A stretch of DNA of 64,000 nucleotides from Bradyrhizobium sp. CCGE-LA001 (GTDB lineage: Bacteria; Pseudomonadota; Alphaproteobacteria; Rhizobiales; Xanthobacteraceae), in contig NZ_CP013949.1 of NCBI RefSeq assembly GCF_000296215.2, forward strand, positions 4,891,501 to 4,955,500, in the 5' to 3' direction. Positions 43,683-53,215 of the stretch are shown here, in pieces. The position numbers and the translations under genes were made by a program. Below the pieces are notes generated by a model, which saw only the letters and a program-made list of their open reading frames with translations, had not been told where the DNA came from and ran no database searches. Numbering within the stretch: position 1 is the stretch's first letter; each line of letters starts with the position of its first letter.

Positions 43683-45020
43683 TTAACGTTGCGTCAGCTG
43701 CGGGTGCGTCGCGCTGACCCGCCACACCGTATTGCCGCTGTCGTCGGCAACCAGCAGCGCGCCGGACTTGTCGATGGCGACGCCGACGGGGCGTCCGCGC
43801 GCCTGATTGTCGCTGTTGAGGAAGCCGGTCACGACATCCCGCGCCGGTCCGCTCGGCTTGCCGTCCGCAAACGGCACGAACACGACCTTGTAGCCGTTCA
43901 GCGCCTGCCGGTTCCAGCTGCCATGCTCGCCGACGAAGGCACCGCCCCGATAGTCGCTCGGCAGGCTGGTGCCGGCGTAAAATGCCATGCCGAGCGGAGC
44001 GACATGCGAGCTCAGCGCATAATCCGGCACGATCGCCTTGGCGACGAGGTCGGGCCGCTCCGGCTTCGCGCGAGGATCGACGTGCTGGCCCCAATAGCTG
44101 TAAGGCCAGCCGTAGAAGCCGCCGTCCTTCACCGAGGTCATGTAGTCGGGCACGAGATCCGGACCGATCTCGTCGCGCTCGTTCACCACCGTCCACAGCG
44201 CGCCGGTCTGCGGCTCGAAGCTGAGGCCGTTCGGGTTGCGCAGGCCGCTCGCGAACACCCGCCAGCGGCCGCTGGAGCGCTCGATCTCGAGGATGGCGGC
44301 GCGGTTGTGCTCGGCCTCCATACCGTTCTCGGCGATGTTGCTGTTGGAGCCGACCCCGGCATAGAGCTTCGAGCCGTCGGGGCTGGCAACGAGGCTCTTG
44401 GTCCAGTGATGATTGATCGGCCCGCCCGGCAGGGGCGTGAGCACCGTTCCGGGCGCGGTGATCCTGGTATCGCCCTCGGTATAGGGATATCTGACGATCG
44501 CGTCGGTGTTGGCGACGTAGAGATCGTTGCCGACCAGCGCGACGCCGAACGGCGAGTTGAGATGGTCGAGGAAGACGCTCCGCGTATCCGGCACGCCGTC
44601 GCCATTGTTGTCACGCAGCAGCGTGATGCGGTTACCCGGCCCGCTGTCGCCGCCGCCCGACGTCGCCCAGGACTCGATGTAGCCCATCACGAATTCCTTG
44701 GGACGCTTGATCGGAGCCCCCTTCGGCGCCTTGGACTCCACCACCAGCACGTCGCCATTGGGCAGCACGTAGAGAAAGCGCGGATGCTGCAAGCCGGTCG
44801 CGAACGCCTTGGCCTGCAGCCCCGGTGCGACGGTGGGCGCCTCGTCCTTCTTCCAGCCGACGATGCGGGCGATGTGGATCGGCGGCATCAGATATTGCTG
44901 GAATTCCGGCAGCACCGGATTGGGGCCGATTTGCGCGTTGGGATCGCCGCTGCCGTCGTTGCAGCCGGCCAGACACAGCAACGCAGTGCACGACAGCGCG
45001 CGGACAATCGAAGCGTTCAT
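43683..45020 (-). CDS. L-sorbosone dehydrogenase-like (PQQ/soluble GDH fold) lipoprotein
   Basis: The 445-residue protein begins with a lipoprotein signal (LCLAGC, Cys20). A six-bladed propeller follows with QHPRFLYVLPNGDVLVVE, NSPFGVALVGNDLYVAN, GLRNPNGLSFEP and FVGEHGSWNR, typical of periplasmic sorbosone dehydrogenase-like PQQ proteins. It may oxidise sugars or aldehydes at the cell surface, though many family members are untested. Its start overlaps the DUF2231 stop (ATGA), so the two are coupled. Confidence 0.85.
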   Translation of the reverse strand: MNASIVRALSCTALLCLAGCNDGSGDPNAQIGPNPVLPEFQQYLMPPIHIARIVGWKKDEAPTVAPGLQAKAFATGLQHPRFLYVLPNGDVLVVESKAPKGAPIKRPKEFVMGYIESWATSGGGDSGPGNRITLLRDNNGDGVPDTRSVFLDHLNSPFGVALVGNDLYVANTDAIVRYPYTEGDTRITAPGTVLTPLPGGPINHHWTKSLVASPDGSKLYAGVGSNSNIAENGMEAEHNRAAILEIERSSGRWRVFASGLRNPNGLSFEPQTGALWTVVNERDEIGPDLVPDYMTSVKDGGFYGWPYSYWGQHVDPRAKPERPDLVAKAIVPDYALSSHVAPLGMAFYAGTSLPSDYRGGAFVGEHGSWNRQALNGYKVVFVPFADGKPSGPARDVVTGFLNSDNQARGRPVGVAIDKSGALLVADDSGNTVWRVSATHPQLTQR

Positions 45021-45469
45021 CGCGCAACTCCCACGCCGTGACGATAGACCATGGCCCAGCCGAGCCAGCCGGTGACGGGCAGGATCAAAACGGTGACCGC
45101 CGAAAGCACGAGCCCGGTCGGCCACACCGAGGTCCAGCCATCGCGCATGTGGATCATCAAGTTGAAGATCGCCAGGATCAGCGCCACGGCATTGCCAATC
45201 AGATGCGGCCAGGCCGGCGGCTGCGCCCGCACCATGCGGTTGCCGAAGAAATCAGTCAGGCCCGCGATCGCGGCGAGCACGCCGAAGACGACGCCGACGA
45301 CCAGAAGCCAGGCGGAAAAATCCGCCCACATGATCTCGGCGCTGGCGACATAGGCGATGTCGGTCAAGAGCGCGCCGATGAAGCACGCGATCGGGATCGG
45401 CACCAGCATCGGATGAATCGGATGACCCGCGATTTGCGCCGTGGAATGCACGCGCACGTCGTCTTTCAC
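45017..45469 (-). CDS. DUF2231-family membrane protein
   Basis: The 150-residue protein has AGHPIHPMLVPIPIACF (the DUF2231 signature) and four hydrophobic helices. GTG 45469 is preferred to the in-frame GTG 45514 because GAGG lies 7 nt upstream. Members are often paired with soluble glucose or sorbosone dehydrogenase-like proteins and cytochromes, hinting at an electron-transfer role. The overlap with the dehydrogenase gene downstream supports that. Confidence 0.8.
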   Translation of the reverse strand: MKDDVRVHSTAQIAGHPIHPMLVPIPIACFIGALLTDIAYVASAEIMWADFSAWLLVVGVVFGVLAAIAGLTDFFGNRMVRAQPPAWPHLIGNAVALILAIFNLMIHMRDGWTSVWPTGLVLSAVTVLILPVTGWLGWAMVYRHGVGVAR

Positions 45470-45568
45470 GGTTGGCCTCGTGTGACTTTCGCCCTGCCCG
45501 ACCGGCCAACTCACGCGTGGGGTGATGGTTCCTGCAACCGCTCGATGGCACGGGCGGATTGCTGGGGG

Positions 45569-46408
45569 TCAGATCAGCGGAGGTCCCTGCCGCAGATTCA
45601 TGTGCCGGTTGACGTCCTTGTAGAGCAGATAGCGAAACCGGCCGGGGCCGCCGGCATAGCAGGCCTGCGGGCAGAAGGCGCGCAGCCACATGTAGTCGCC
45701 GGCCTCGACCTCGACCCAGTCCCGGTTCAGCCGGTACACGGCCTTGCCCTCGAGGACGTATAATCCGTGCTCCATGACATGCGTCTCTGCGAAGGGGATC
45801 GTCGCACCCGGCTCGAACGTGACGATGTTGATGTGCATGTCGTGCCGCATGTCGGCGGGATCGATGAAGCGCGTGGTTGCCCATCGCCCCTCGGTGCCCG
45901 GCATCGATACTGGTTCGACCGAGTCTGCGTTGGTCACGATCACATCGGGCTCGGCCAATCCGGGCACGCGTTGATACAGTTTGCGGATCCAGTGCAGCTG
46001 CGCCGGCGTCTCGCCGCGGTTACGAAGGCTCCAGGCGCAACCGGGCGGCAGATAGGCGAAGCCACCGGGCTTGAGCTCACGCTCTTTGCCCGCCAATTTG
46101 AGGACGAGGTTTCCGCCGACGACGAACAACGCCCCCTCGGCATCCTTGTCGGGCTCGGGAATTTCACTTCCGCCACCCGGCGCGATGTCCATGAGGTAAT
46201 GAGAAAACGTCTCGGCGAATCCGGAGAGCGGTCTCGCCAGCACCCAGAGGCGCGTGCCGTCCCAGTGCGGCAGATGGCTGACGACGATGTCGCGCTGCAC
46301 GCCGCTCGGGATGACCGCGTAGGCATTCGTGAAGACGGCCCGGCCGCTCAGAAGATCGGTCTGGGGCGGAAGGCCACCCTGCGGGATGTGATAGGTTTGC
46401 GATGACAT
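45569..46408 (-). CDS. allE: (S)-ureidoglycine aminohydrolase
   Basis: The 279-residue bicupin protein has the AllE/YlbA pattern: GFAETFSHYLMDIAPGG, PGCAWSLRNRG, and a second cupin with HDMHINIVTFEPGATIPF, ETHVMEHGLYVLEGKA and the Mn-binding histidines. It hydrolyses (S)-ureidoglycine to (S)-ureidoglycolate and ammonia in allantoin breakdown. The ureidoglycolate lyase gene lies just upstream on the same strand (28 nt), giving consecutive pathway steps. Confidence 0.93.
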   Translation of the reverse strand: MSSQTYHIPQGGLPPQTDLLSGRAVFTNAYAVIPSGVQRDIVVSHLPHWDGTRLWVLARPLSGFAETFSHYLMDIAPGGGSEIPEPDKDAEGALFVVGGNLVLKLAGKERELKPGGFAYLPPGCAWSLRNRGETPAQLHWIRKLYQRVPGLAEPDVIVTNADSVEPVSMPGTEGRWATTRFIDPADMRHDMHINIVTFEPGATIPFAETHVMEHGLYVLEGKAVYRLNRDWVEVEAGDYMWLRAFCPQACYAGGPGRFRYLLYKDVNRHMNLRQGPPLI

Positions 46409-46436
46409 CAATAAGCCTCGTGGAGGTTACCGGGGG

Positions 46437-46937
46437 TCAGCTTGCGGCTATCCCGAGTTCGAGCTGGATGATCTCGTCCAGCCAATATTCTTCGAGATTG
46501 TCGCCACCACCCTTTCGATCGACCACGAGGAACGAGCTTGCGTCCTTCAGGACCAGCAGCGGGTGGTGCCAGCAGTTTCGGGCATAATTCACGCCCTGCT
46601 TGCCGTTGGCCGCGAACGCCCGGTAGCTCGAGAGGTCGCGCGGATCCGCGCAAACCAAGACCAGCCAGTCCTGTCCGTTCAGCGGCATGAACAGCTGACT
46701 TCCGAGGGGATGGCGCTCCATCAGGCGAATGGCGATCGGCGCGGGCCGCGCAGAGGCGATGAACCAGCTGATGTTGACCTGTCCGCCTTCCGCGCCGACA
46801 TCGATATTGGCGAGTTCGTTGTAGCGCGCGGCATAGCCCTGGTTGATCGACAGCGGCGTAGCCCCTGCCGTTTCGACGACCTCGCCGAACGGCGCGAAGG
46901 CCTGCTTCGTCAAGGACTCGATCGAGAGTGTCGTCAT
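46437..46937 (-). CDS. allA: ureidoglycolate lyase
   Basis: The 166-residue AllA-type protein has KQAFAPFGEVVET, MERHPLGSQLFMPL and HHPLLVLKDASSFLVVDR. It converts (S)-ureidoglycolate to glyoxylate and urea, the step after AllE. ATG 46937 starts the conserved sequence MTTLSIESL. It lies between a dicarboxylate carrier and allE and is probably co-transcribed with both. Confidence 0.92.
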   Translation of the reverse strand: MTTLSIESLTKQAFAPFGEVVETAGATPLSINQGYAARYNELANIDVGAEGGQVNISWFIASARPAPIAIRLMERHPLGSQLFMPLNGQDWLVLVCADPRDLSSYRAFAANGKQGVNYARNCWHHPLLVLKDASSFLVVDRKGGGDNLEEYWLDEIIQLELGIAAS

Positions 46938-46951
46938 CGATGCCTCGGCGT

Positions 46952-48286
46952 TCAGGAAGTTTGCAGACCCGCCACGGGCGCGTTCGCACCGGCCGGGTCG
47001 ATCAGAAGAGGCTCGCTCGGAGGAACGATCTCGCCATCGAGGATGCGACGCGCCTTGGCGCGATCGAGGTCCCCCTCCCACGAGGCGACGACGACCGTGG
47101 CAACGCAGTTTCCGACATAGTTGCCGAGCGCACGGGCGATGCCGATGAACCAGTCCACCGACAGGATCAGCACCAGTCCGATCGCCGGGATGGCCGGAAT
47201 GGCGGCCAGCGTCGCCGCGAGGACGACGATGGCCGAGCCCGGCACGCCATGCGCGCCCTTCGAGGTGAGCAACGCGATGCCGAGGATCGCCAGCAGATCG
47301 CCCGTGGCGAGCGGTGTGTTGGTCGCCTGCGCAATGAAGACCGCGGCCAGGGTCAAATAGATCGAGAAGGCATCGAGATTGAACGAGTATCCCGTCGGAA
47401 TGACCAGACCGACCGTAGAGCGCTTGATCCCAAGCTGTTCGAGCTTGCGCATGGTCTGCGGCAGCACGCTGTCGCCTGCAGCGGTGCCGAGAACGATCAT
47501 CAGCTCTTCGCGCAGATAGACCAGCAGCTTGAACAGGCTGAAGCCCGAGAGCCGCATGATCGCGCCGAGCACGACGACCACGAAGAAGAGCACCGCCAGA
47601 TAGAACAGGGCAACGAGCCCCCCGAGCTGCTTGAGCGAGCCGATGCCGTATTTGCCGACCGTGAAGGCGATCGCACCGAAGACGCCGATCGGCGCGAGGC
47701 GGACGACGAAGTTCATCATCTTGAAGATGATCTCGTTCACCCGCTCGACGAATTCGACGACCGGCCTCGCGCGCTCGCCGCACAGCGACATGGCGCAGCC
47801 GAACATGATCGAGACGATCAGCACCTGGAGCACGTCCCCGGAGCTGAAGGCGCCGACCATGGTCGAGGGGATGAGCTTCATCAGAAATTCGGAGACGCCG
47901 CCGCCGGCGACCTGCGCCGCGGTCTGGCTGAAGCCGCTGAGCGCCTTGGCGTCCAGCGTCCGCGGGTCGATGTTCATTCCGGCGCCGGGCTGGAAGTAGT
48001 AGGCGAGCGCGATGCCGAACACCAGGGCGATGGTGGTGACGACCTCGAAATAGAGCAGCGCGCGAATGCCGACCCTTCCGACCTTCGAAAGATCGCCGGC
48101 CGCGCATATGCCCTGCACCACGACGCAGAACACGATGACGGGCACCAGCATCTTGATGAGCTTGATGAAGCCGTCGCCGAGCGGCTTCATCTGCAAGGCG
48201 GTGTCGGGATAGGCCATGCCCAGCGCAATGCCGGCCGCGAGGGCGACGACCACCTGGAAGAAGAGTGATTTGAAAATCCTGGGCAT
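46952..48286 (-). CDS. dicarboxylate/amino acid:cation symporter (DAACS/DctA family)
   Basis: The 444-residue carrier has the glutamate-transporter-homologue hallmarks: FIKLIKMLVPVIVFCVVV, the hairpin serine-rich tip, LIPTGYSFNLDAFSIYLT (NLD motif) and LLTSKGAHGVPGSA. These proteins import C4-dicarboxylates or acidic amino acids using cation gradients. With AllE and AllA downstream it may import a ureide such as allantoate, which is inference. ATG 48286 follows GCGAGGAAAGCC. It is divergent from a broken LysR gene. Confidence 0.88.
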   Translation of the reverse strand: MPRIFKSLFFQVVVALAAGIALGMAYPDTALQMKPLGDGFIKLIKMLVPVIVFCVVVQGICAAGDLSKVGRVGIRALLYFEVVTTIALVFGIALAYYFQPGAGMNIDPRTLDAKALSGFSQTAAQVAGGGVSEFLMKLIPSTMVGAFSSGDVLQVLIVSIMFGCAMSLCGERARPVVEFVERVNEIIFKMMNFVVRLAPIGVFGAIAFTVGKYGIGSLKQLGGLVALFYLAVLFFVVVVLGAIMRLSGFSLFKLLVYLREELMIVLGTAAGDSVLPQTMRKLEQLGIKRSTVGLVIPTGYSFNLDAFSIYLTLAAVFIAQATNTPLATGDLLAILGIALLTSKGAHGVPGSAIVVLAATLAAIPAIPAIGLVLILSVDWFIGIARALGNYVGNCVATVVVASWEGDLDRAKARRILDGEIVPPSEPLLIDPAGANAPVAGLQTS

Positions 48287-48489
48287 GGCTTTCCTCGCGC
48301 GCTGAGCTTGCATCTGCTTGGCTTGGTCGGCCTTGAGCCTTTGCCATTCTTGTCGTTGGCGGCGAAACCAGGTCGCCGCGGACGGAGCCATTCGGTGCGG
48401 CAGCACGCAAGCAGCCTCCATCGTCATTCGTTGACCAGACGCGCTGCCAAGTCCAATATATAGAACGACACGATTGATAGGGTTTCGCT

Positions 48490-49312
48490 ATGGATCTGCG
48501 CCAGCTCCGGTATTTCGTCGCGGTCGCCGAGGAGCGCAGCTTCACCCTCGCCTCCCGGCGGCTGAACCTCTCGCAGCCGCCGCTCAGCCAGCACATCCAG
48601 GCGCTCGAAGCCGAGCTCGGGACCCAGCTCCTCTACCGGACCAGCCGCAAGGTCGAGCTGACGCAGGCCGGTGACGCCATGCTGGTGCGCGGGCGCGCGA
48701 TCCTGCAACAGGTCAAGGTCACCGAAGACGAGGTCCGGTCGATCGGCGCGGGCCTGGTCGGGACGCTGGACGTCGGAGCGACCGGCTCGATCCTGCGCGG
48801 TCGTCTCGCCGAGCTGCTCGCCGCCTACCGGAAAGTTGCTCCGCAAGTGAGAATGACGGTGCATGAGCAGGCGCCGGCGCTGCAGATCGCAGCGCTCCTC
48901 AACCGCACCACCAACATCTGCCTCATTCGCGGCACCCCTGCCGAGCGCGACCTCTCCAGCAAGCTGGCATGGCGCGAAGAGGTCGTTCTCGCACGTCGTG
49001 CTGGATCCGAACAGCTCCGATTTCGCCCGCTACGTGCAGACATGCTGTGTCGACGCCGGCTTTCTCCCAAAAGTGTCCCAGCAGGTCGTCGACGCCCAGT
49101 CGATCCCGAGCCTGATTGCCGCAGGCTTCGGCGTGGCACTGGTGCCGCAATCGATCGCGCGGTTCACGACCACCGACATCGTCTTCCGCCCGATCAGGCC
49201 CTCACCGCCCACGGCAGACGTGTTTCTGGTGTTCAGGAAGGACGAGACGTCGATGGTCGTGCACAATTTCATCAAGCTTGCGCTTCGATATCTCAACCAG
49301 CGGAGGGATTGA
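48490..49312 (+). pseudogene. LysR-family regulator broken by deletion/frameshift
   Basis: An intact LysR N-terminus starts at ATG 48490 (LRQLRYFVAVAEERSF, SQPPLSQHIQALEAELG) and reads in frame to about 48993 (LAWREEVVLA). The downstream half continues in another frame from about 48992 (HVVLDPNSSDFARYV ... FGVALVPQSIARF, ending LNQRRD) to the stop at 49312. Together about 274 residues remain versus about 300 usual, so roughly 30 residues are missing in the effector domain and the reading frame is lost. The first frame would otherwise run on into unrelated sequence. It is divergent from the carrier gene and may once have controlled it. A sequencing error alone would not explain the missing residues. 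Confidence 0.8.
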
Positions 49313-49414
49313 GCCGAACGAAAGCTTTGGCCGGCCATGTGCGAGACGATAGAGAGGCCGACCAGAGCCGCCAAACCCATCCAACTCTGCATCGACCGGC
49401 AGATAAGCCCGTTC

Positions 49415-50110
49415 TCACACTTCCAACCATTGCGCGCGAACTTCGGCGTTTGACTTCAGTTGCTCGGGCGTCCCTTCGAAGACCACACGGCCGTGTCCCA
49501 TGACGTAGACGCGGTTCGAGATCTTCATCGCAATCGACAGCTTCTGCTCGACGAGGAGAATGGCGACGCCGGCTTGCGCAATGCGTGCGATCAGATCACC
49601 AACCTGTTGGACGATGAGCGGCGCCAGGCCCTCGGTCGGCTCGTCGATCATGATCAGGTCCGGATCGCCCATCAGCGTGCGGCAAGTCGTGAGCATCTGC
49701 TTTTCGCCGCCGGACAGCACCCCCGCCTCCGTGTCGGCCCGCGCGGCGAGATTGGGAAACATGTCGAGCATATCCTGGAGCTGCCATTTGCCGGGACGTC
49801 GCGTGTCCTTGATGCCGAGGAGCAGGTTCTGGCGAACGGTCAGACCCGGAAAGATGTCCCGATGCTCCGGCACATAGCCGAGCCCGAGACGCGCGATCCT
49901 GTAGCTGGGCAGCCCGGCGATGTCCTTGCCTTTGAAGCGGATCGTGCCTTGCGGCACGACCTCGCCCATGATCGCCTTGACCGTTGTCGAACGCCCGACA
50001 CCATTGCGCCCGAGCAGGCTCACGACCTCGCCCGCGGCGACATCGAGGTCAACGCCCTGGAGAATGTGGCTCTTACCGTAATAAGCGTGCAGGTCCCTGA
50101 CCTCGAGCAT
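49415..50110 (-). CDS. livF: branched-chain amino acid-type ABC transporter ATPase, LivF subunit
   Basis: The 231-residue ATPase has a Walker A reading GRNGVGRST, so the invariant Lys is Arg40. It has the signature LSGGEKQMLTTCRTL and Walker B LIMIDEPTEGL. The Arg was checked at the codon level (CGT). LivF pairs with LivG to power HAAT-family uptake. The start overlaps the livG stop by one base. The substrate of this system is undetermined. Confidence 0.9.
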   Translation of the reverse strand: MLEVRDLHAYYGKSHILQGVDLDVAAGEVVSLLGRNGVGRSTTVKAIMGEVVPQGTIRFKGKDIAGLPSYRIARLGLGYVPEHRDIFPGLTVRQNLLLGIKDTRRPGKWQLQDMLDMFPNLAARADTEAGVLSGGEKQMLTTCRTLMGDPDLIMIDEPTEGLAPLIVQQVGDLIARIAQAGVAILLVEQKLSIAMKISNRVYVMGHGRVVFEGTPEQLKSNAEVRAQWLEV

Positions 50111-50859
50111 CAGTGCGCTTCCTCGCCGAGATAGGCTTCCTTAACCTTCGGATCGCGCCGGATCTCCTCCGGCGTGCCCGAGGCGATGATGTGGCCGTAG
50201 ACCAGCACGGAAATACGATCGGCAAGGCCGAACACGACGCTCATGTCGTGTTCGACGATGACGAGGGTCTTGCCTTCGGTAAGTCGCCGGATCAGCGCGA
50301 CTGCACGTTCGGTCTCGGCGTGGCTCATGCCGGCGGTCGGCTCGTCCAGAATCACCACGGTGGCACCGCTGGCGATGGTGATTCCGATCTCGAGTTCGCG
50401 CTGCTCGGCGTAGGTCAATAAGCCCGCCGGAACATCGCGCCGATGCGTGAGATGGATGTCGTCGAGGATCTGCGCCGTGCGTTCGCGCACCTCAGGCAGG
50501 CTGTCGACGTTCTTCCAGAACGCGTAGCGATGCCCCGTCGCCCACAGCACGGCACAACGGACGTTCTCCCAAACCGACATGCGCGCGAACACATTGGTGA
50601 CCTGGAACGACCGCGACAGCCCGCGCCTGTTGATCTCGAACGGCCTCAGACCTGAGATCACATCGCCATTGAGCCTCACCTCACCCGAGGTCGGTCTGAT
50701 ATGGCCGCTGATCAGGTTGAACGTCGTGGATTTGCCGGCGCCGTTCGGACCGATGATGGCATGACGCTCGCCTTGCGCGACGCTGAGATTGAGATCGCGG
50801 ATGATGCCGACATTGCCGAAGCGCTTCTCGACAGCGCGGACCTCGATGGCTGCCGTCAT
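50110..50859 (-). CDS. livG: branched-chain amino acid-type ABC transporter ATPase, LivG subunit
   Basis: The 249-residue ATPase has Walker A GPNGAGKST, the LivG-typical LSRSFQVTNVFARMSV, a signature region LLTYAEQRELEIGI (LSGGQ is degenerate, as often in LivG) and Walker B VVILDEPTAGMSHAE. It lies between livM and livF with 4-nt and 1-nt overlaps, so the four genes are one translational unit. Confidence 0.92.
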   Translation of the reverse strand: MTAAIEVRAVEKRFGNVGIIRDLNLSVAQGERHAIIGPNGAGKSTTFNLISGHIRPTSGEVRLNGDVISGLRPFEINRRGLSRSFQVTNVFARMSVWENVRCAVLWATGHRYAFWKNVDSLPEVRERTAQILDDIHLTHRRDVPAGLLTYAEQRELEIGITIASGATVVILDEPTAGMSHAETERAVALIRRLTEGKTLVIVEHDMSVVFGLADRISVLVYGHIIASGTPEEIRRDPKVKEAYLGEEAH

Positions 50860-52154
50860 GCCAGATACCCCCGGTCGCGCGCGACCGTCGCCGCACGGTC
50901 CCAAGCATCGGCGACCCGCCGCCAGCTCAGGCGCGCCAAGAAGAAGCCGCCGAAGACGAGAAGCGCCGCACTCGCCCACGTCACTGGCGACGCCGGGCTG
51001 AAGGCAACGCCGAACAGGTTGATCGGACTGCCCTGGCCGCTATGCGTGCGCGCGATCGACTCGATCGTCAGGATCACGCCGCAGGCCAGCGCGAGGGTCG
51101 GCACCGCTGCGACGAGGTACGACGGAATCAGTGTCGGCAGAGTTCCGGCACGAGCCAGCGGCCGGTGCATCATGACCAGCCCGGCAATCCCGCCCGGGGA
51201 CAGCATCACGATGCCGATGAAGATAATGCCGAAATAGAGCTGCCACACGCCCGTGACGCTGGTCAGCCCAAGCTGCAGATAAGTCACGAGGATCGCGCCG
51301 AGGATCGGGCCAAAGAAGAATGCGACGCCGCCGATGAAGGTCGAGAACAGGACGAGGCCGGACTGGATCGCGCCCAGATAGGCCGAATTGGCGATCTCGA
51401 AGTTGATCGCAGCCAGTCCCCCGGCGACGCCGGCGAAGAAGCCGGCAAAGCAGAAAGCGATGTAGCGGACCACATGGGGATCATAGCCGATGAACTGAAC
51501 GCGCTCGGGATTGTCGCGCACCGCGTTGCTGATGCGGCCCAGCGGCGTCCGCGTCAGCGCGTACATCGCGATCGCGGAGATCACCAGCCAGAACGCGATC
51601 AGGTAGTAAACCTGAAGCTGCGGGCCGAAGGTCCAGCCGAACATTTTCGGCAGAGCCGTGCGGTCGGTCGAGACTCCGGACTCGCCGCCGAACACGGAAC
51701 GTAGAATCAGCGAGGAGGATGCCACCAGTTCGGCAATGCCGAGCGAGATCATCGAGAACACGGTGCCGGCGCGCTTTGTCATCACCCAGCCGATGATCAT
51801 CGCGAAAGCGAGACCGCCGAGCCCGCCGAACAGCGGGATGAACGGCAGAGGGATCGGCCAGCCATGCGACACCACCGCATTCATCACATGGCAGGCCGCG
51901 AATCCGCCGAGCCCGTAATGCACCGCATGGCCGAACGACAAGAGGCCGGTTTGGCCGAGCAGGATGTTGTAGGACAGCGCGAAGACGATCGCGATGCCGA
52001 TCAGGCTGAAGGACGTGAGCGAGCCGCCGGAGGAGAAGATCATCGGCAGCACGATCAGCGCAGCGATGCCGACGAGCCAGACGCCGTAGAAGCGCAAGGC
52101 ATCACCGGCGGGCTTGTCTGCAACCTTCGATGCGGAAGTCGTCGTGGCGCTCAT
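50856..52154 (-). CDS. livM: branched-chain amino acid-type ABC transporter permease, LivM subunit
   Basis: The 432-residue polytopic protein has the LivM signature NILLGQTGLLSFGHAVHYGLG and the conserved cytoplasmic loop TPLGRISNAVRDNPERVQFIG. It has about ten helices and a C-terminal extension (LLVFGGFFLARLSWRR) longer than usual. ATG 52154 overlaps the livH stop (ATGA). Confidence 0.92.
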   Translation of the reverse strand: MSATTTSASKVADKPAGDALRFYGVWLVGIAALIVLPMIFSSGGSLTSFSLIGIAIVFALSYNILLGQTGLLSFGHAVHYGLGGFAACHVMNAVVSHGWPIPLPFIPLFGGLGGLAFAMIIGWVMTKRAGTVFSMISLGIAELVASSSLILRSVFGGESGVSTDRTALPKMFGWTFGPQLQVYYLIAFWLVISAIAMYALTRTPLGRISNAVRDNPERVQFIGYDPHVVRYIAFCFAGFFAGVAGGLAAINFEIANSAYLGAIQSGLVLFSTFIGGVAFFFGPILGAILVTYLQLGLTSVTGVWQLYFGIIFIGIVMLSPGGIAGLVMMHRPLARAGTLPTLIPSYLVAAVPTLALACGVILTIESIARTHSGQGSPINLFGVAFSPASPVTWASAALLVFGGFFLARLSWRRVADAWDRAATVARDRGYLA

Positions 52155-53098
52155 GTTTCGCGCGTCCCCATCAGGCCCATGGGGCGCACAATCAGAATGA
52201 TCACCAGCAGGAGGTACGGCACGATCGGCGCCACCTGGGCGATCGTGACGTTCCAGATGTCGGTGAGAACGGAGGGGCCCATCGACGGATCGAGCGGACC
52301 GAAGGCACTCGCGAGCGAACCGTTCAGCGCGACCGCGAAGGTTTGCACCAGGCCGATGACGAGCGAAGCGATGAAGGCTCCCGGCAAGGAGCCGAGGCCG
52401 CCGAACACGATGACCACGAACAGGATCGGCCCCAATGCCGCGGCCATATCGGACTGGGTGACCAGCGCCGGACCGGCGATCACGCCGGCAATTCCCGCCA
52501 GCGCGCTGCCGACGCCGAACACCAGCATGAAGATGCGTCCGACATTGTGACCGAGATGCCCGACCATGTGGGGATGCGTCAGCGCGGCCTGAACAATCAG
52601 GCCGACCCGCGTGCGCTTGAGCACCATCAGCAGCACGATGAAGATCAGGATCGATACGACCAGCATGAAGATCTTGTAAGCGGGATAATTGGTCGAGAAG
52701 ATCGTGAAGGCCGGAAAGTCGAGCAACGCCGGCACGCGGTAATCGACCGGACTCCTGCCCCACATCATCGCGACGATTTCCTCGATCGCGAAGGCGAGAC
52801 CGAAAGTCAGGAGCAGCTCCGCGACGTGGCCGTGCTTGTGCGTGTTGCGCAGGCCGTAGCGCTCGACCGCCATGCCGATCGCGCCGACCAGCAGGGGTGC
52901 CAGCAGCAGCGCCGGCCAGAAGCCGATCCATTTGGTGAGCTGGAAGCCGAAGAACGCGCCGAGCATATAGAAGCTGGCGTGGGCGAAGTTGAGCACGCCC
53001 ATCATGCTGAAGATGACGGTCAGGCCGCTCGACAGCAGGAACAGCAGCATGCCGAACAGCAGACCGTTTAGTGTCGATATAACGATCAGTTCAAGCAC
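52151..53098 (-). CDS. livH: branched-chain amino acid-type ABC transporter permease, LivH subunit
   Basis: The 315-residue permease starts at GTG 53098 (an upstream in-frame TTG is less likely because AGAGG lies 10 nt before this GTG). Its motifs include SSGLTVIFSMMGVLNFAHASFYML and FVVIVFGGLGSLPGAF, both LivH hallmarks. It forms the channel with LivM. A strong hairpin separates it from the upstream binding-protein gene. Confidence 0.9.
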   Translation of the reverse strand: MLELIVISTLNGLLFGMLLFLLSSGLTVIFSMMGVLNFAHASFYMLGAFFGFQLTKWIGFWPALLLAPLLVGAIGMAVERYGLRNTHKHGHVAELLLTFGLAFAIEEIVAMMWGRSPVDYRVPALLDFPAFTIFSTNYPAYKIFMLVVSILIFIVLLMVLKRTRVGLIVQAALTHPHMVGHLGHNVGRIFMLVFGVGSALAGIAGVIAGPALVTQSDMAAALGPILFVVIVFGGLGSLPGAFIASLVIGLVQTFAVALNGSLASAFGPLDPSMGPSVLTDIWNVTIAQVAPIVPYLLLVIILIVRPMGLMGTRET

Positions 53099-53170
53099 AG
53101 CATTCAAACCTCTAGCCGAGACCGAAGAGGCCTCGGCAAATTTGTCGGTCCCGTACGCGAACCTCAACCA

Positions 53171-53198
53171 TTCCCGCGGCCTCCATTGGCCGCGGGAA
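53171..53198 (-). promoter_or_regulatory. hairpin between binding-protein and permease genes
   Basis: TTCCCGCGGCC and its perfect reverse complement (11 bp) flank a 6-nt loop. There is no T-run, so it would act as an mRNA stabiliser or partial attenuator and not a full terminator. It lies between the binding-protein stop and livH, the usual place for such an element when the binding protein is made in excess. Confidence 0.55.
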
Positions 53199-53215
53199 GG
53201 CGAAGCTATTCCAGC

